A stretch of 64,000 nt of DNA from Nitrosomonas sp. sh817 (GTDB taxonomy: Bacteria > Pseudomonadota > Gammaproteobacteria > Burkholderiales > Nitrosomonadaceae): NCBI RefSeq assembly GCF_030908545.1, contig NZ_CP133083.1, positions 1,426,001-1,490,000 on the forward strand. Direction: 5' to 3'. This document shows, one piece after another, positions 26,159 through 35,918 of the stretch (within the stretch, counting starts at the first letter, position 1; each line of letters opens with the position of its first letter). The notes beneath the pieces were generated by a model. The model was given only the letters and a program-made list of their open reading frames with translations. It was not told where the DNA came from and made no database searches. The position numbers and the translations under genes were made by a program.

Positions 26159-28903
26159 ATGCGAGTTTATTTATCGTCGACCTTAAACGATCTTTTCCCT
26201 GAACGGCAGGCAGTCAAGGAAGTATTGGGCGGCGAGTGCGTAGTGGTCGAAAGTTACACTGCCGACGAGCGCAGTGTGCGGGATAGCTGTCTCGCCGATG
26301 TGGCTGGCTGCGAGCTGTATATCGGCATCATCGGGCGGCGTTATGGGCACATACCCGACGGAGAAAACCTTTCCATTACTGAACTGGAATACCACCAAGC
26401 GGTAGCATGCAATATCCCAACCTTGGTTTTTATCAAAGACGATGACGAGATCAAAGGCAAATTCCACGATGCCGTCACCCAAGAAAATCCGCCGCAGTTG
26501 ATCGAAGCCTTCCGGCAGCAGATCGCCAGCCGCGCCGCGTTTTTTAAAACAGTGGAAGATTTGAAGGCACGAGTCGTGAAGGCTTTTTTCCATCACCTTC
26601 AGCGACATCAAACACCGCAACGAAAACGTATCGAAGGCGAACCGTACCCTGGTTTGCGCGCTTTCCGGCCGGAAGAATCCGACCGTTTTTTCGGGCGCGA
26701 TGTTGAGATCGAGGATTTGATCGAGCGGCTGCTGGCGCGTAACGACCGTTTCATCGCGGTGATCGGGCCATCCGGCTCGGGCAAGTCGTCGTTGGTGTAT
26801 GCTGGATTGATCCCGGCGCTGAGCCAAAGTCATGCCGGTGGTATGCGTTGGTACTCAGTCAGTTTTTCTCCGCGCGAGTTGGGTGACGATCCGTTCCTGC
26901 CTCTGGTAGCCGCTTTGAACAAAGCCTTTCCCGGTTGCGGCTGGCGCGTGCCGGATCTGTCGCAGCGACTGCGCGCCGATCCCGCAAGCATCTCATTGAT
27001 CGCCGACGAAGCATTGCAACCGCAGGGCGCGAATGCGCAATTGCTATTGTTTATCGACCAGTTTGAAGAACTGTTTGCGGCAAAAGTCGATACAGCCGCG
27101 CGCGATGCGTACTTTCGATTGCTCGTGGCTGCGGCGGCCAGTCCGCGGTTGCGCGTCGTGGTGGCAATGCGTTCCGATTTCTACGGCCACTGGCCGCAGG
27201 ACGGAGCCAGTGCCGCATTGCTTCACAGCGGGCATTATTCCGTCGTCACGCCCGGCGCCGCCGCGTTGGAAAAAATAATTGTCGAGCCCGCCAAAGCTGC
27301 CGGACTCACCATTGCGCCGCGGCTGGTGCAACGCATCCTCAACGATACCGGCACCGCGTTGGCGTTGGCGGAATTCGCGTTGGCGCAGTTGTATGCGCGC
27401 AAAATCGGCAATGAACTTACCGAAGCTGCGTATGATGCGATCGGCGGCATCGCCGGAGCTATTAATGGTCTGGCCGAGGAAGCGGTGACACGTGTGCAAC
27501 AAGCCAACAACCTGGACGAGGAAACCTTTTCGCGCTTGTTTATTGCCATTGCCAATGTCGAACAGCGCAACGACGACGATACCGGGGCGTTAGCGGTGGT
27601 GCGCCGCCGGGCGCGGCCGTATGAGTTATCACCTCCGGCTTTGCTGCTGGCGCAGCAGTTGATCGAACGGCGCATTCTGGTCAGCCGCCAAGACGGCAAG
27701 GGCCAACCAGCGATCATTGAGGTTGGGCACGAAGCCGTGTTCGATCATTGGCAACGATTCAAGGATTGGCACGCACACTATGCCGACGATCTGTCGTTGC
27801 GTCGCCAAGCCGAACAAGCCGCGCGTGAATGGTATAACCGGCAACGCTCGTTGCTATTCCAATGGCACTGGGAACGGCAAAAAACTGCCATTCTCGCATT
27901 GGCGCAATTGCATCGGCTTGTCGCACCTGCGCTGGATGCGGATTTCAGTGATCCGGCTATCGTTGTTTGGAATTTGCTGGAATCGCAACTGGAGCCACCA
28001 TTACGGCAATTTCTGTACCCGGAACCGTTGCGGTTGCTCGGCGAACTCAACACCGATGAGACCACGCACCTGCGGCGCGAAGAAATCGGCTCGCGGCTCA
28101 ATCAAATGGGCGATCCACGCCGCGGGGTTGGCCTGGATGAGCAGGGATTACCGGATATTACGTGGATCGATATACCGGCTGGGGAATTAACGCTAAAAAC
28201 CGGTGATTATTTTCAATTTCCAGGCTTTCGCATCGCGCGCTATCCGATCACTTGGGTACAGTATCGCGCGTTTGTCGATGCCAACGACGGATACAGCAAC
28301 GAAGAATGGTGGGACGGTTTGAAAAAAGCAAGCGAACCAGGTGATTTACTGTGGGCATCTGCGAATTATCCGGCAATTAAAGTTTCCTGGTACGACGCCA
28401 TAGCGTTCTGCCGTTGGTTGAGCGCGAAATGTAAACTGCCCATCCGCTTACCGGCAGAGTGGGAATGGCAGTGGGCCGCTGTTGGCAACACCAAGCAGGA
28501 TTATCCTTGGGAGGGAAAGCATGTTGACTACCATGGAAAACCCTCACTAATGCTGCTAGCGAGATTAAATCATAAATACGCTGGCATCAACCGTACGATG
28601 GCGGTCGGTATGTATCCGCTGAGTCGTAGTCTATTCGGTGTCGGAGATATGGCAGGCAATATCGATCAATGGTGTTTGAATGCGGATGGCGAACCCCGTA
28701 ATGTTTCCGTAAATGGCGATCATGCCCGTGTAGTGCGCGGTGGTTCCTGGAGTGTTTTTGTAGAGGACGCGCGCTCGGCGACGCGCAACGGAGCACCTCC
28801 GGGCGCTCGTGGCAATGGACTTGGTTTCCGGGTGTTATGCGAGTCCCCCATCGTTGAAACGCTGTCCGCAACACCGCTGAACGCTGAAAAGCTGGCGTGC
28901 TGA
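26159..28903 (+). CDS. DUF4062 - STAND NTPase - FGE/C-lectin-like protein
   Basis: The 914-residue protein has three parts. Residues about 1-140 match DUF4062 (MRVYLSSTLNDLFPERQAV, YIGIIGRRYG), a Rossmann-like domain found at the N-terminus of conflict-type proteins. Residues about 160-600 form a STAND-type P-loop NTPase (PYPGLRAF leader, Walker A GPSGSGKSS near 203, Walker B LLLFIDQFEELF near 294). Residues about 685-900 resemble the formylglycine-generating-enzyme/C-lectin fold (RIARYPITWVQYRAFVD, RLPAEWEWQWAA, GGSW, GLGFRVL). The paired active-site cysteines of true FGE are not seen, so this domain probably binds a ligand. The first two thirds are GC-richer than neighbouring genes. Such architectures are proposed to sense invaders and trigger an effector; that role here is inferred. 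Confidence 0.88.
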   Translation: MRVYLSSTLNDLFPERQAVKEVLGGECVVVESYTADERSVRDSCLADVAGCELYIGIIGRRYGHIPDGENLSITELEYHQAVACNIPTLVFIKDDDEIKGKFHDAVTQENPPQLIEAFRQQIASRAAFFKTVEDLKARVVKAFFHHLQRHQTPQRKRIEGEPYPGLRAFRPEESDRFFGRDVEIEDLIERLLARNDRFIAVIGPSGSGKSSLVYAGLIPALSQSHAGGMRWYSVSFSPRELGDDPFLPLVAALNKAFPGCGWRVPDLSQRLRADPASISLIADEALQPQGANAQLLLFIDQFEELFAAKVDTAARDAYFRLLVAAAASPRLRVVVAMRSDFYGHWPQDGASAALLHSGHYSVVTPGAAALEKIIVEPAKAAGLTIAPRLVQRILNDTGTALALAEFALAQLYARKIGNELTEAAYDAIGGIAGAINGLAEEAVTRVQQANNLDEETFSRLFIAIANVEQRNDDDTGALAVVRRRARPYELSPPALLLAQQLIERRILVSRQDGKGQPAIIEVGHEAVFDHWQRFKDWHAHYADDLSLRRQAEQAAREWYNRQRSLLFQWHWERQKTAILALAQLHRLVAPALDADFSDPAIVVWNLLESQLEPPLRQFLYPEPLRLLGELNTDETTHLRREEIGSRLNQMGDPRRGVGLDEQGLPDITWIDIPAGELTLKTGDYFQFPGFRIARYPITWVQYRAFVDANDGYSNEEWWDGLKKASEPGDLLWASANYPAIKVSWYDAIAFCRWLSAKCKLPIRLPAEWEWQWAAVGNTKQDYPWEGKHVDYHGKPSLMLLARLNHKYAGINRTMAVGMYPLSRSLFGVGDMAGNIDQWCLNADGEPRNVSVNGDHARVVRGGSWSVFVEDARSATRNGAPPGARGNGLGFRVLCESPIVETLSATPLNAEKLAC

Positions 28904-29027
28904 ACACTGAGAGTGATCGATTTGGTGACCATCGATGGTTTGGTTTATACCGCTTTCTCACTGACACGAATGAATTTTTTTTGTTCACGGATCATTTTGC
29001 CGCTACGTTTAAATGCAATCCGATCAA

Positions 29028-30473
29028 TTAATAAGCATTATCTTTTTTGAATACGACGAGGACGGTTTTGAAGATGATCCAGAGGTCGAGCCAGATGGAC
29101 CAGTTTTTGAGGTAGTAGAGGTCGTGTTCGATGCGTGCTTTCATTTTTTCGAGGGTTTCGGTTTCGCCGCGCCAGCCGTTGACTTGGGCCCATCCGGTGA
29201 TGCCGGGTTTGGCTTTGTGGCGCAGCATGTAGCCTTTGATGAGTTTGCGGTAGAGCTCGTTATGCGCGACGGCATGAGGCCGCGGGCCGACGATGCTCAT
29301 TTTACCTTCGAGCACGTTGAAGAATTGCGGCAGTTCGTCCAATGAAGTACGCCGCAGGAAGCCACCGATTCTGGTGAGCCGCTGGTCGTTTTGTTTGGCT
29401 TGCTGGATATTGGCGCCGTCTTCGGTGACGGTCATGGAGCGGAATTTATAGACGATAATCTCTTCGCCGTTTAAACCATAACGCCGTTGCTTGAAGATAA
29501 CCGGACCGGGAGAAGTTAACTTTACCGCTAACGCAATGCACAGCATGATCGGGGATATCAGCAAGATAATCAGCAGCGCCAGCACAAAATCGCTGGTATT
29601 TTTGACCACGCCGTCGATACCGGTGAACGGTGATTCGTTCATGGCGACCACCGGAAGATCGCCGACGTATTCGAAGCGCGCCTGCATCAAATCGAAAATA
29701 TAAATATCCGGCAGGAAATAGATCGACGTGGTGGTATCCGGCAGTTCATCCATCAGTTTTTGAATGCGCGGTTGCGATGCCATCGGCAGGCTGATAAAAA
29801 CCATTTCGATATTATGTTTCTGGACGTACGGCACGACATCGGTCAAACCGCCTAACCGCGAACCAAAACTGCCGGAGCGGGTAACCGCTGCAGTCAATTG
29901 CAAACCGGCTTGCTCATCGGTATGGGATCCTGCAATACCGGCGATCCGCGAGCTGCTGCGTTCATCAAAGAAACCTTGATAGCTGATCAGCAAGAAGGGC
30001 AGATCGGCGATGTGCTTGATGAATTGCAGACTGGTTTCGTTGGCGCCGATGACGACGGCCGAGCGTAATTCGCCTTTGTCATAGAGATTGGTGACGATGC
30101 TGCGCACGGTGATATGACTTGCGATCAACATCAACGGCGTGACAATGAACCAAGTCAATAACACCTGATTGGAGAACTGGTTGTGAAATTTGGTGGCATA
30201 ACCGAGAAATATCAGAATGGCGACAATCAACAGCCAACCCATGATGGTATCGCGTACATATGCCAGCAGCCGTCCCTTGCGCCAATTGCGATAAATCAGA
30301 ATACGCTCGTAAATGTAGGTGGAAACAAAAAAGGTGATGATGACCAGCACCAGATAGTAGCTGGTGAAGTCTTCGTGATATATCCAGGTGGTCAGTATCA
30401 GCATGCTCCAAATGATAAAAGGGTCGAGCAAATGCTTGAAAAAAGCGACGATGGGTAAATCGTTGACTGTCAT
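29028..30473 (-). CDS. undecaprenyl-phosphate glycosylphosphotransferase (WcaJ/EpsB type)
   Basis: The 481-residue protein has about four N-terminal membrane segments, a central Rossmann-like nucleotide-binding region (VVIGANETSLQFIKHIADLP), a further membrane segment (about 275-305) and the C-terminal bacterial sugar transferase domain (VIFKQRRYGLNGEEI, YKFRSM, RRTSLDELPQFFNVLEGKMSIVGPRP, KPGITGWAQVNGWRG). Such enzymes start exopolysaccharide synthesis by loading a sugar phosphate onto undecaprenyl phosphate at the inner membrane. Its start overlaps the stop of the upstream EpsL-like gene by 4 bp (ATGA), so the two are translationally coupled. The sugar is probably glucose, by family. Confidence 0.9.
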   Translation of the reverse strand: MTVNDLPIVAFFKHLLDPFIIWSMLILTTWIYHEDFTSYYLVLVIITFFVSTYIYERILIYRNWRKGRLLAYVRDTIMGWLLIVAILIFLGYATKFHNQFSNQVLLTWFIVTPLMLIASHITVRSIVTNLYDKGELRSAVVIGANETSLQFIKHIADLPFLLISYQGFFDERSSSRIAGIAGSHTDEQAGLQLTAAVTRSGSFGSRLGGLTDVVPYVQKHNIEMVFISLPMASQPRIQKLMDELPDTTTSIYFLPDIYIFDLMQARFEYVGDLPVVAMNESPFTGIDGVVKNTSDFVLALLIILLISPIMLCIALAVKLTSPGPVIFKQRRYGLNGEEIIVYKFRSMTVTEDGANIQQAKQNDQRLTRIGGFLRRTSLDELPQFFNVLEGKMSIVGPRPHAVAHNELYRKLIKGYMLRHKAKPGITGWAQVNGWRGETETLEKMKARIEHDLYYLKNWSIWLDLWIIFKTVLVVFKKDNAY

Positions 30474-31732
30474 GGTCTTCCGTAAGTGTATTGCAGGCCG
30501 AGGGTGGCGCCATTGGCGTTAAATCCGCCCAAAGCATTGTCTGTCTTCAGATCATTATGATAAGCCGTAGCGGTGAGTTGCAATCCGCGATAAGGCACGT
30601 AGATGAGCCGCATGGTTGCATTGCGGATGGTATTGTCGGTACCTACGGGCAATAAGCTATCGGTAAGCAGCACGAAGCTATTGAATTTCCGCGTTTCATA
30701 GGAAAAATCCCCCTCCAGCCTTACTTTTCGCGAGATATTCCAGGAAGGTGAAACACTGACGCCGGTATTAAGGCCAAAACTGGCGGTTAGCACTTGCATC
30801 GCTGAAGTTTCGCGCCAGCCGTTGATAGTCAGGCCAATTTTTTCGGTCGGCTGCCATTGATAAGCCAAGCGGGCGTTAAACCCGCTGAAATCGCGCTCCG
30901 GGAAGCTGGCGTTGGTTCGTTCGACCCACCCGCCGCGCCAGTTAAAATTGGACTTTCCCGTGACCGCCCAGACCGCCCGGCTCATCACCTCTTTTTGATC
31001 GTAGCTGTTGTCTCTGGCGGAACCATCCGGCGCTCTTACCAATACCGGAAAATCGCCGATGATATAACGAAAGTCGACACCGAAAGTATTCTGGTGCGCG
31101 GTGATGTAATCAATCCCGCCTTCGAATCGATCCTCAATCCGGTTAAGAAAACGGAATATGCCGTTAGAACCGCCCGTATCCAGCTCATAGCGCAAATAAT
31201 CGCCGGTCAGGCGCCAGCTCGGATGAAAGCGCCACGCGCCATTGAAAAACGCGGTTTGCTCGGTACGGATATTTTTTAACCCCGGTTGAAACAAGAACGG
31301 CGCTAACGATTGCACATAACTGGCCCCCATATTGCCTTCCAGCCGGTTGCCGAGAAACCAGTTCCAATTGCCGTTGAAGCTTTTCAGATCATTGTTGATT
31401 TGACTGAATCGTTCATAGCGCGTATGGGTAAAATTCGCATTGGCGCTCAAGCGCTGCCGGCTGATTTGCTTTTCCAGCATTACACCGCCGGTGAGGCGGT
31501 GGGAAATATCGAAAAGATTCGTTGTGCCAAGCAATGGCAGGGGGTCGGCTTTGTCGCGGATGCGCAACATGTTGTCGTCAGCAGTGAAGGTGTAGTTGCC
31601 ATAAGGCTTCACGACACGGCCGATCACCGAAGCAAGCGCCATCGGGCTGGAAAACAGCACAATCCATGAAAATAGCAGGCACAAAAAGAGCCGCGCAACG
31701 CGAACCGGGTTGCGCTTAAAATACCGTTGCAT
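30470..31732 (-). CDS. EpsL-like outer membrane beta-barrel for exopolysaccharide
   Basis: A signal peptide (residues 1-35, ending MALASV) precedes a protein rich in alternating aromatic and polar residues and ending in an aromatic-containing strand (LGLQYTYGRP), as expected of an outer membrane beta-barrel. It resembles EpsL, a protein of exosortase-B-linked polysaccharide loci in betaproteobacteria. I chose the ATG at 31730-31732 (MQRYFKRNPVRVARLFL) because it gives a standard signal peptide; in-frame starts at 31768 and 31795 are possible. Its product may export or anchor polysaccharide made through the coupled glycosylphosphotransferase. The EpsL assignment is from memory of the family. 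Confidence 0.75.
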   Translation of the reverse strand: MQRYFKRNPVRVARLFLCLLFSWIVLFSSPMALASVIGRVVKPYGNYTFTADDNMLRIRDKADPLPLLGTTNLFDISHRLTGGVMLEKQISRQRLSANANFTHTRYERFSQINNDLKSFNGNWNWFLGNRLEGNMGASYVQSLAPFLFQPGLKNIRTEQTAFFNGAWRFHPSWRLTGDYLRYELDTGGSNGIFRFLNRIEDRFEGGIDYITAHQNTFGVDFRYIIGDFPVLVRAPDGSARDNSYDQKEVMSRAVWAVTGKSNFNWRGGWVERTNASFPERDFSGFNARLAYQWQPTEKIGLTINGWRETSAMQVLTASFGLNTGVSVSPSWNISRKVRLEGDFSYETRKFNSFVLLTDSLLPVGTDNTIRNATMRLIYVPYRGLQLTATAYHNDLKTDNALGGFNANGATLGLQYTYGRP

Positions 31733-32040
31733 GTAGTTGGATTTGGCTTCTATGAATGAGTACCTCATTGACTTGATCTCGGATCTTCCCGTCATCGGAT
31801 ATCAGTGATTCCTGGCAGAGCATACCGCTTTTGCACGATATGTTCTTATAAACTATTTGATACCAACACTTTTTGCAAATCTAATTCTTCCCTTTCGTCT
31901 TACTTACAACAGTTTGACGGTATTTTCAGTTCGGCATCTTTAATTTTCAATGATAAATAACTCGAATAGCTAAGTTAAATTACATGAATTGATTAAAAAA
32001 TTAGGTATAATCAACACTTTTTAATTTTTTTTGACAAACT
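31733..32040. other. 308-bp divergent intergenic region (EpsL-like gene / metK)
   Basis: This AT-rich region must contain the promoters of both divergent genes. Apart from the metK -10 box at 32006, I see no clear gene, repeat or riboswitch. If EpsL starts at one of the upstream alternatives, the region is shorter. Confidence 0.6.
32006..32011 (+). promoter_or_regulatory. -10 box of metK promoter
   Basis: A consensus TATAAT lies 29 bp before the metK ATG, within an AT-rich stretch. No good -35 box stands at 16-18 bp. The leader would be only about 20 nt long and has no recognisable Shine-Dalgarno sequence. Confidence 0.5.
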
Positions 32041-33204
32041 ATGAACGATTATCTTTTTACTTCCGAATCAGTTTCCGAAGGCCATCCGGATAAAGTGGCA
32101 GATCAAATTTCCGACGCGGTTCTAGATGCAATTTTGAGTCAAGATGCAAATGCTAGGGTTGCGTGCGAAACTCTGTGCAGTACAGGTTTGATTGTATTAT
32201 CCGGGGAAATTACTACGCATGCATCGGTTGATTACAATATTATTGCGCGCGAGACGGTAAAACGTATCGGTTATACCAGTTCGAATATTGGCTTTGACTC
32301 GACGACTTGCGCCGTATTAACGGCTTTTAATAAGCAATCGCCGGATATTGCGCAAGGGGTCAATCGGACCAAAGAAGAAGAAATGGATCAAGGTGCCGGT
32401 GATCAAGGGCTTATGTTTGGTTATGCTTGCGATGAAACGCCGCAATTGATGCCAATGCCAATTTTTTATGCGCACCGGTTAGTGGAGCGTCAAGCTGAGC
32501 TAAGGAAAAAAGGCCAATTATCTTGGTTACGTCCTGATGCGAAATCACAAGTTTCGGTGCGTTACGAAAATGGCAAACCGAAGAATATTGAAACGGTTGT
32601 AATTTCAACCCAACACGACCCTGATATTTCACACCAAGCATTATCAGAGGCGGTGATTGAAGAAGTTATCAAGCCGATACTGCCGGCCGAAATGATCAGT
32701 AGCCATATAAAATACCTGGTGAATCCTACAGGACGGTTTGTTGTTGGAGGTCCGATGGGGGACTGCGGCTTAACCGGACGTAAAATCATTGTCGATAGTT
32801 ATGGCGGGGCAGCACACCATGGCGGCGGCGCTTTTTCAGGAAAAGATCCATCCAAAGTTGATCGTTCCGCCACTTATGCTGGCCGCTATGTTGCTAAAAA
32901 TATTGTGGCTGCCGGAATCGCCAGTAAATGTGAAGTCCAGGTAGCTTATGCAATCGGTGTTGCGCGACCGGTTTCATTAATGGTCAATACATTCGGAACG
33001 GGTAAAATCGCTGATGAAAAAATTGTTCAATTAATAGAGAAACATTTCGATTTGCGGCCGCGGGGGATTATTCATACATTGAACTTACTGCGTCCAATTT
33101 ATTCACAGACAGCAGCTTACGGCCACTTTGGCCGTGAACTGCCTGATTTTACCTGGGAGGCTACGGATAAAGCGGCGCAATTGCGTGCCGATGCCGGGCT
33201 TTAA
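32041..33204 (+). CDS. metK: S-adenosylmethionine synthetase
   Basis: MetK makes SAM from methionine and ATP in the cytosol. The 387-residue protein shows the N-terminal ATP site [15 protein letters not shown], the [12 protein letters not shown] segment, the [17 protein letters not shown] motif and the metal/P-loop motif [17 protein letters not shown]. Length matches E. coli MetK. It is followed by a SAH riboswitch and ahcY, then metF, so the activated-methyl cycle genes are clustered here. The ATG at 32041 lacks an obvious ribosome binding site. Confidence 0.97.
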   Translation: MNDYLFTSESVSEGHPDKVADQISDAVLDAILSQDANARVACETLCSTGLIVLSGEITTHASVDYNIIARETVKRIGYTSSNIGFDSTTCAVLTAFNKQSPDIAQGVNRTKEEEMDQGAGDQGLMFGYACDETPQLMPMPIFYAHRLVERQAELRKKGQLSWLRPDAKSQVSVRYENGKPKNIETVVISTQHDPDISHQALSEAVIEEVIKPILPAEMISSHIKYLVNPTGRFVVGGPMGDCGLTGRKIIVDSYGGAAHHGGGAFSGKDPSKVDRSATYAGRYVAKNIVAAGIASKCEVQVAYAIGVARPVSLMVNTFGTGKIADEKIVQLIEKHFDLRPRGIIHTLNLLRPIYSQTAAYGHFGRELPDFTWEATDKAAQLRADAGL

Positions 33205-33246
33205 ACTTTCTTCAATAAGTGCCGTCAACCATCGATCTTATTATTT

Positions 33247-33323
33247 CCGCTATGCTGAGGAGCGCTGCAACGGTTTTTTCCGTGAGGCTCAGCATAGATG
33301 GGGCATATTACAACTGCGCTCGT
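33247..33323 (+). promoter_or_regulatory. SAH riboswitch before ahcY
   Basis: The leader fits the S-adenosylhomocysteine riboswitch. Helix P1 pairs CTATGCTGA (33250-33258) with TCAGCATAG (33289-33297). The conserved core GAGGAGCGCTGCAACGG follows, with CGG/CCG closing a T-rich loop. GAGCGC (33260-33265) can pair with GCGCTC (33316-33321) as the pseudoknot. By family, SAH binding raises expression of ahcY, which removes SAH. The pseudoknot lies 12 nt before the AGGAG ribosome binding site, which suits translational control. Confidence 0.92.
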
Positions 33324-33344
33324 TCATATTTTTAGGAGATGATT

Positions 33345-34778
33345 ATGAACGCTGTGCCAAATTCAAATGGCGGTTTTTTTAATGACTATAAAGTAGCGGA
33401 TATTTCCCTGGCGGAATGGGGACGGAAGGAGATTGCGATTGCTGAAACGGAAATGCCCGGATTGATGGCATTGCGTAAAGAATACGCAAACCAGAAACCG
33501 TTGGCGGGGGCCCGGATCGCGGGTTCTTTACATATGACGATTCAAACAGCGGTGCTTATTGAAACATTAGTGGCGTTGGGCGCAGAAGTGCGTTGGGCAT
33601 CATGCAATATTTTCTCAACGCAAGATCATGCAGCGGCAGCTATTGCGGCCAAGAATATTCCAGTCTTTGCTTATAAAGGCGAATCTCTGCAAGATTATTG
33701 GGAATATGCGCACAAAATTTTTGAGTGGACCGTTGACGGTCAACCAAGTGGCGCTAATATGATTCTGGATGATGGCGGTGATGCCACGTTATTACTGATT
33801 CTAGGCACCAAAGCGGAGAAAGATCCGGCAGTTATCGCTCATCCAAATAATGAAGAAGAATCTGCGCTGTTTGCAGCAATCAAAGCTAAACTGGCTACTC
33901 ATCCTGATTGGTATTCCAAGAATCTTGCAAGAATTCGTGGTGTAACGGAAGAAACCACAACGGGTGTGCACCGGTTGTATGAGATGCAGAGAAGCGGTGA
34001 ACTTCCGTTTCCAGCCATTAACGTCAATGATTCTGTTACAAAATCGAAATTTGATAATCTTTATGGTTGCAGAGAATCGCTGGTGGATGGCATTAAACGG
34101 GCAACAGACGTTATGATCGCTGGAAAGATTGCAGTGGTATGCGGTTATGGCGATGTCGGTAAAGGTTGCGCGCAGTCGCTGCGGGGCTTGGGAGCCACTG
34201 TCTGGATTACTGAAATTGACCCGATTTGCGCGTTGCAAGCGGCGATGGAAGGTTATCGCGTGGTTACCATGGACGATGCTTGCAGCCAAGCGGATATTTT
34301 TGTAACTGCAACGGGTAATTTGCGGGTAATTACGCACGATCATATGTTGCAAATGAAAGATCAAGCAATTGTTTGCAACATAGGTCACTTTGATTCGGAA
34401 ATTGATATTGCATCGGTACAGAAATATTCCTGGGAAAATATCAAACCACAGGTTGATCATGTCATATTCCCGACCGGGCGGCGCATTATCGTGCTGGCAC
34501 AAGGCAGATTGGTGAATCTTGGTTGTGCAACAGGACATCCATCTTTCGTGATGTCCAGTTCATTTACCAATCAGGTATTAGCGCAACTGGAGTTATGGCA
34601 GCATGGCACAAATTATCAGAAAAATGTCTATGTGTTGCCCAAACATTTGGATGAGAAAGTTGCAAGACTGCATATCGGAAAGCTTGGTGTAAAGCTGACA
34701 GAATTAACCGATGAACAAGTTAAATATCTGGGTTTAAACAAAGAAGGTCCTTATAAACCTGAAATGTATCGTTATTGA
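33345..34778 (+). CDS. ahcY: adenosylhomocysteinase
   Basis: AhcY hydrolyses S-adenosylhomocysteine to adenosine and homocysteine, clearing the inhibitor left by methyltransferases. The protein shows [14 protein letters not shown], the NAD-binding [18 protein letters not shown], and the C-terminal KLTDEQ-type [13 protein letters not shown] with a terminal Lys-Pro-Glu-x-Tyr-Arg-Tyr. At 478 residues it is the long form with the proteobacterial insertion. I chose the ATG at 33345 because AGGAG (33334-33338) is 6 nt upstream; the ATG at 33339 is too close to it. It is controlled by the SAH riboswitch in its leader. Confidence 0.96.
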   Translation: MNAVPNSNGGFFNDYKVADISLAEWGRKEIAIAETEMPGLMALRKEYANQKPLAGARIAGSLHMTIQTAVLIETLVALGAEVRWASCNIFSTQDHAAAAIAAKNIPVFAYKGESLQDYWEYAHKIFEWTVDGQPSGANMILDDGGDATLLLILGTKAEKDPAVIAHPNNEEESALFAAIKAKLATHPDWYSKNLARIRGVTEETTTGVHRLYEMQRSGELPFPAINVNDSVTKSKFDNLYGCRESLVDGIKRATDVMIAGKIAVVCGYGDVGKGCAQSLRGLGATVWITEIDPICALQAAMEGYRVVTMDDACSQADIFVTATGNLRVITHDHMLQMKDQAIVCNIGHFDSEIDIASVQKYSWENIKPQVDHVIFPTGRRIIVLAQGRLVNLGCATGHPSFVMSSSFTNQVLAQLELWQHGTNYQKNVYVLPKHLDEKVARLHIGKLGVKLTELTDEQVKYLGLNKEGPYKPEMYRY

Positions 34779-34790
34779 TGAATGCAGGTT

Positions 34791-34838
34791 GCGGGAATTA
34801 ATTGAAAGGTTTCGATTTGATTAATTCCCGCTTCTTTA
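34791..34838 (+). terminator. rho-independent-type terminator after ahcY
   Basis: A 12-bp perfect stem, GCGGGAATTAAT (34791-34802) with ATTAATTCCCGC (34820-34831), is followed by TTCTTTATG. It stands 13 bp after the ahcY stop codon and separates it from metF. Confidence 0.75.
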
Positions 34839-34897
34839 TGATTAACTTGGTGTTAGCATAGCTATCGATGACATCCAATTTTAGCTAAACTTGTGAA

Positions 34898-35755
34898 ATG
34901 GAATCACAGAAAAAATTTTCTCCTGCGTTCAGTTTTGAGCTTTTCCCTCCCCAAACCCCACAAGGGATCGAAAAATTACGATTAACCCGGCAGCAGTTGG
35001 CAAAGCTGAATCCGAAGTTTTTTTCAGTAACTTTTGGTGCGGGAGGTTCAACCAGGGAAAGAACACTGGAAACGGTATTGGAGATTCATGCAGAAGGTCA
35101 TAATGTTGCACCTCATCTGTCTTGTATTGGATCGACACGCCAAAATATCCACTCCATCTTGGAAAAATATTACCAAGCGGGTATCCGGCAAATTGTTGCT
35201 TTACGGGGTGATTTACCCTCCGGCATGGCACAACCGGGAGAATTCCGGTACGCAAGTGAATTGGTTGCTTTTCTCAGAGATGAATTTGGTTCCTCATTTC
35301 ATATCGATGTGGCAGCTTATCCGGAATATCATCCGCAAGCGCGGAACGCGCAATTCGATTTCGAGAATTTTAAACGAAAAGTTGAGAGTGGCGCTGACTC
35401 GGCGATTACGCAATATTTCTATAATGCCGACGCATATTTTCATTTTGTTGAATCTTGCGAAGCCGTTGGCGTGAATATTCCCATAGTCCCCGGGATCATG
35501 CCGATTAATAAATTTTCACAACTTGTTAGATTTTCGGATTCCTGCGGTGCTGAGATCCCGCGCTGGATTCGAAAAAAACTCGAAGGATATGGCGATGACA
35601 GCGAATCGATTCAAGCATTCGGACTTGATATTGTGACCGATCTTTGTGAAAGACTGCTTACTGCCGGTGCGCCAGGCTTACATTTCTATACGTTAAATTC
35701 CGCGAATCTCACTTCCATTATTTGGCAACGGCTACAGCTCTCTAGCCGTATTTAG
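34898..35755 (+). CDS. metF: 5,10-methylenetetrahydrofolate reductase
   Basis: MetF reduces methylene-THF to 5-methyl-THF, the methyl donor for methionine synthesis, using a bound flavin. The 285-residue protein has the N-terminal FSFELFPPQTPQGIEKL with its catalytic Glu, VTFGAGGSTRERT, ALRGDLP, the AAYPEYHP segment, and GADSAITQYFYNADAYFHF. Length matches bacterial MetF. With metK and ahcY upstream and folD downstream it forms a one-carbon cluster, though the terminator after ahcY suggests separate transcription. Confidence 0.95.
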   Translation: MESQKKFSPAFSFELFPPQTPQGIEKLRLTRQQLAKLNPKFFSVTFGAGGSTRERTLETVLEIHAEGHNVAPHLSCIGSTRQNIHSILEKYYQAGIRQIVALRGDLPSGMAQPGEFRYASELVAFLRDEFGSSFHIDVAAYPEYHPQARNAQFDFENFKRKVESGADSAITQYFYNADAYFHFVESCEAVGVNIPIVPGIMPINKFSQLVRFSDSCGAEIPRWIRKKLEGYGDDSESIQAFGLDIVTDLCERLLTAGAPGLHFYTLNSANLTSIIWQRLQLSSRI

Positions 35756-35918
35756 CTTCATTTGTCACGTTCCTGTTGCTTTTAAAGAAACGCTTATTGC
35801 AATCGATTTGGTGAAAATCAAACAATGAATCAGAAATGATCTTTTTCCTGATTATCTGACTCGGATATAATGTAGGCCATCACTGTGAAAGTAAAATTTG
35901 AAAGCACGAGACTTCGAT

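Noticed and set aside
33801-34538. 245-codon minus-strand frame
   Set aside because: Antisense to the conserved ahcY gene with no recognisable protein features.
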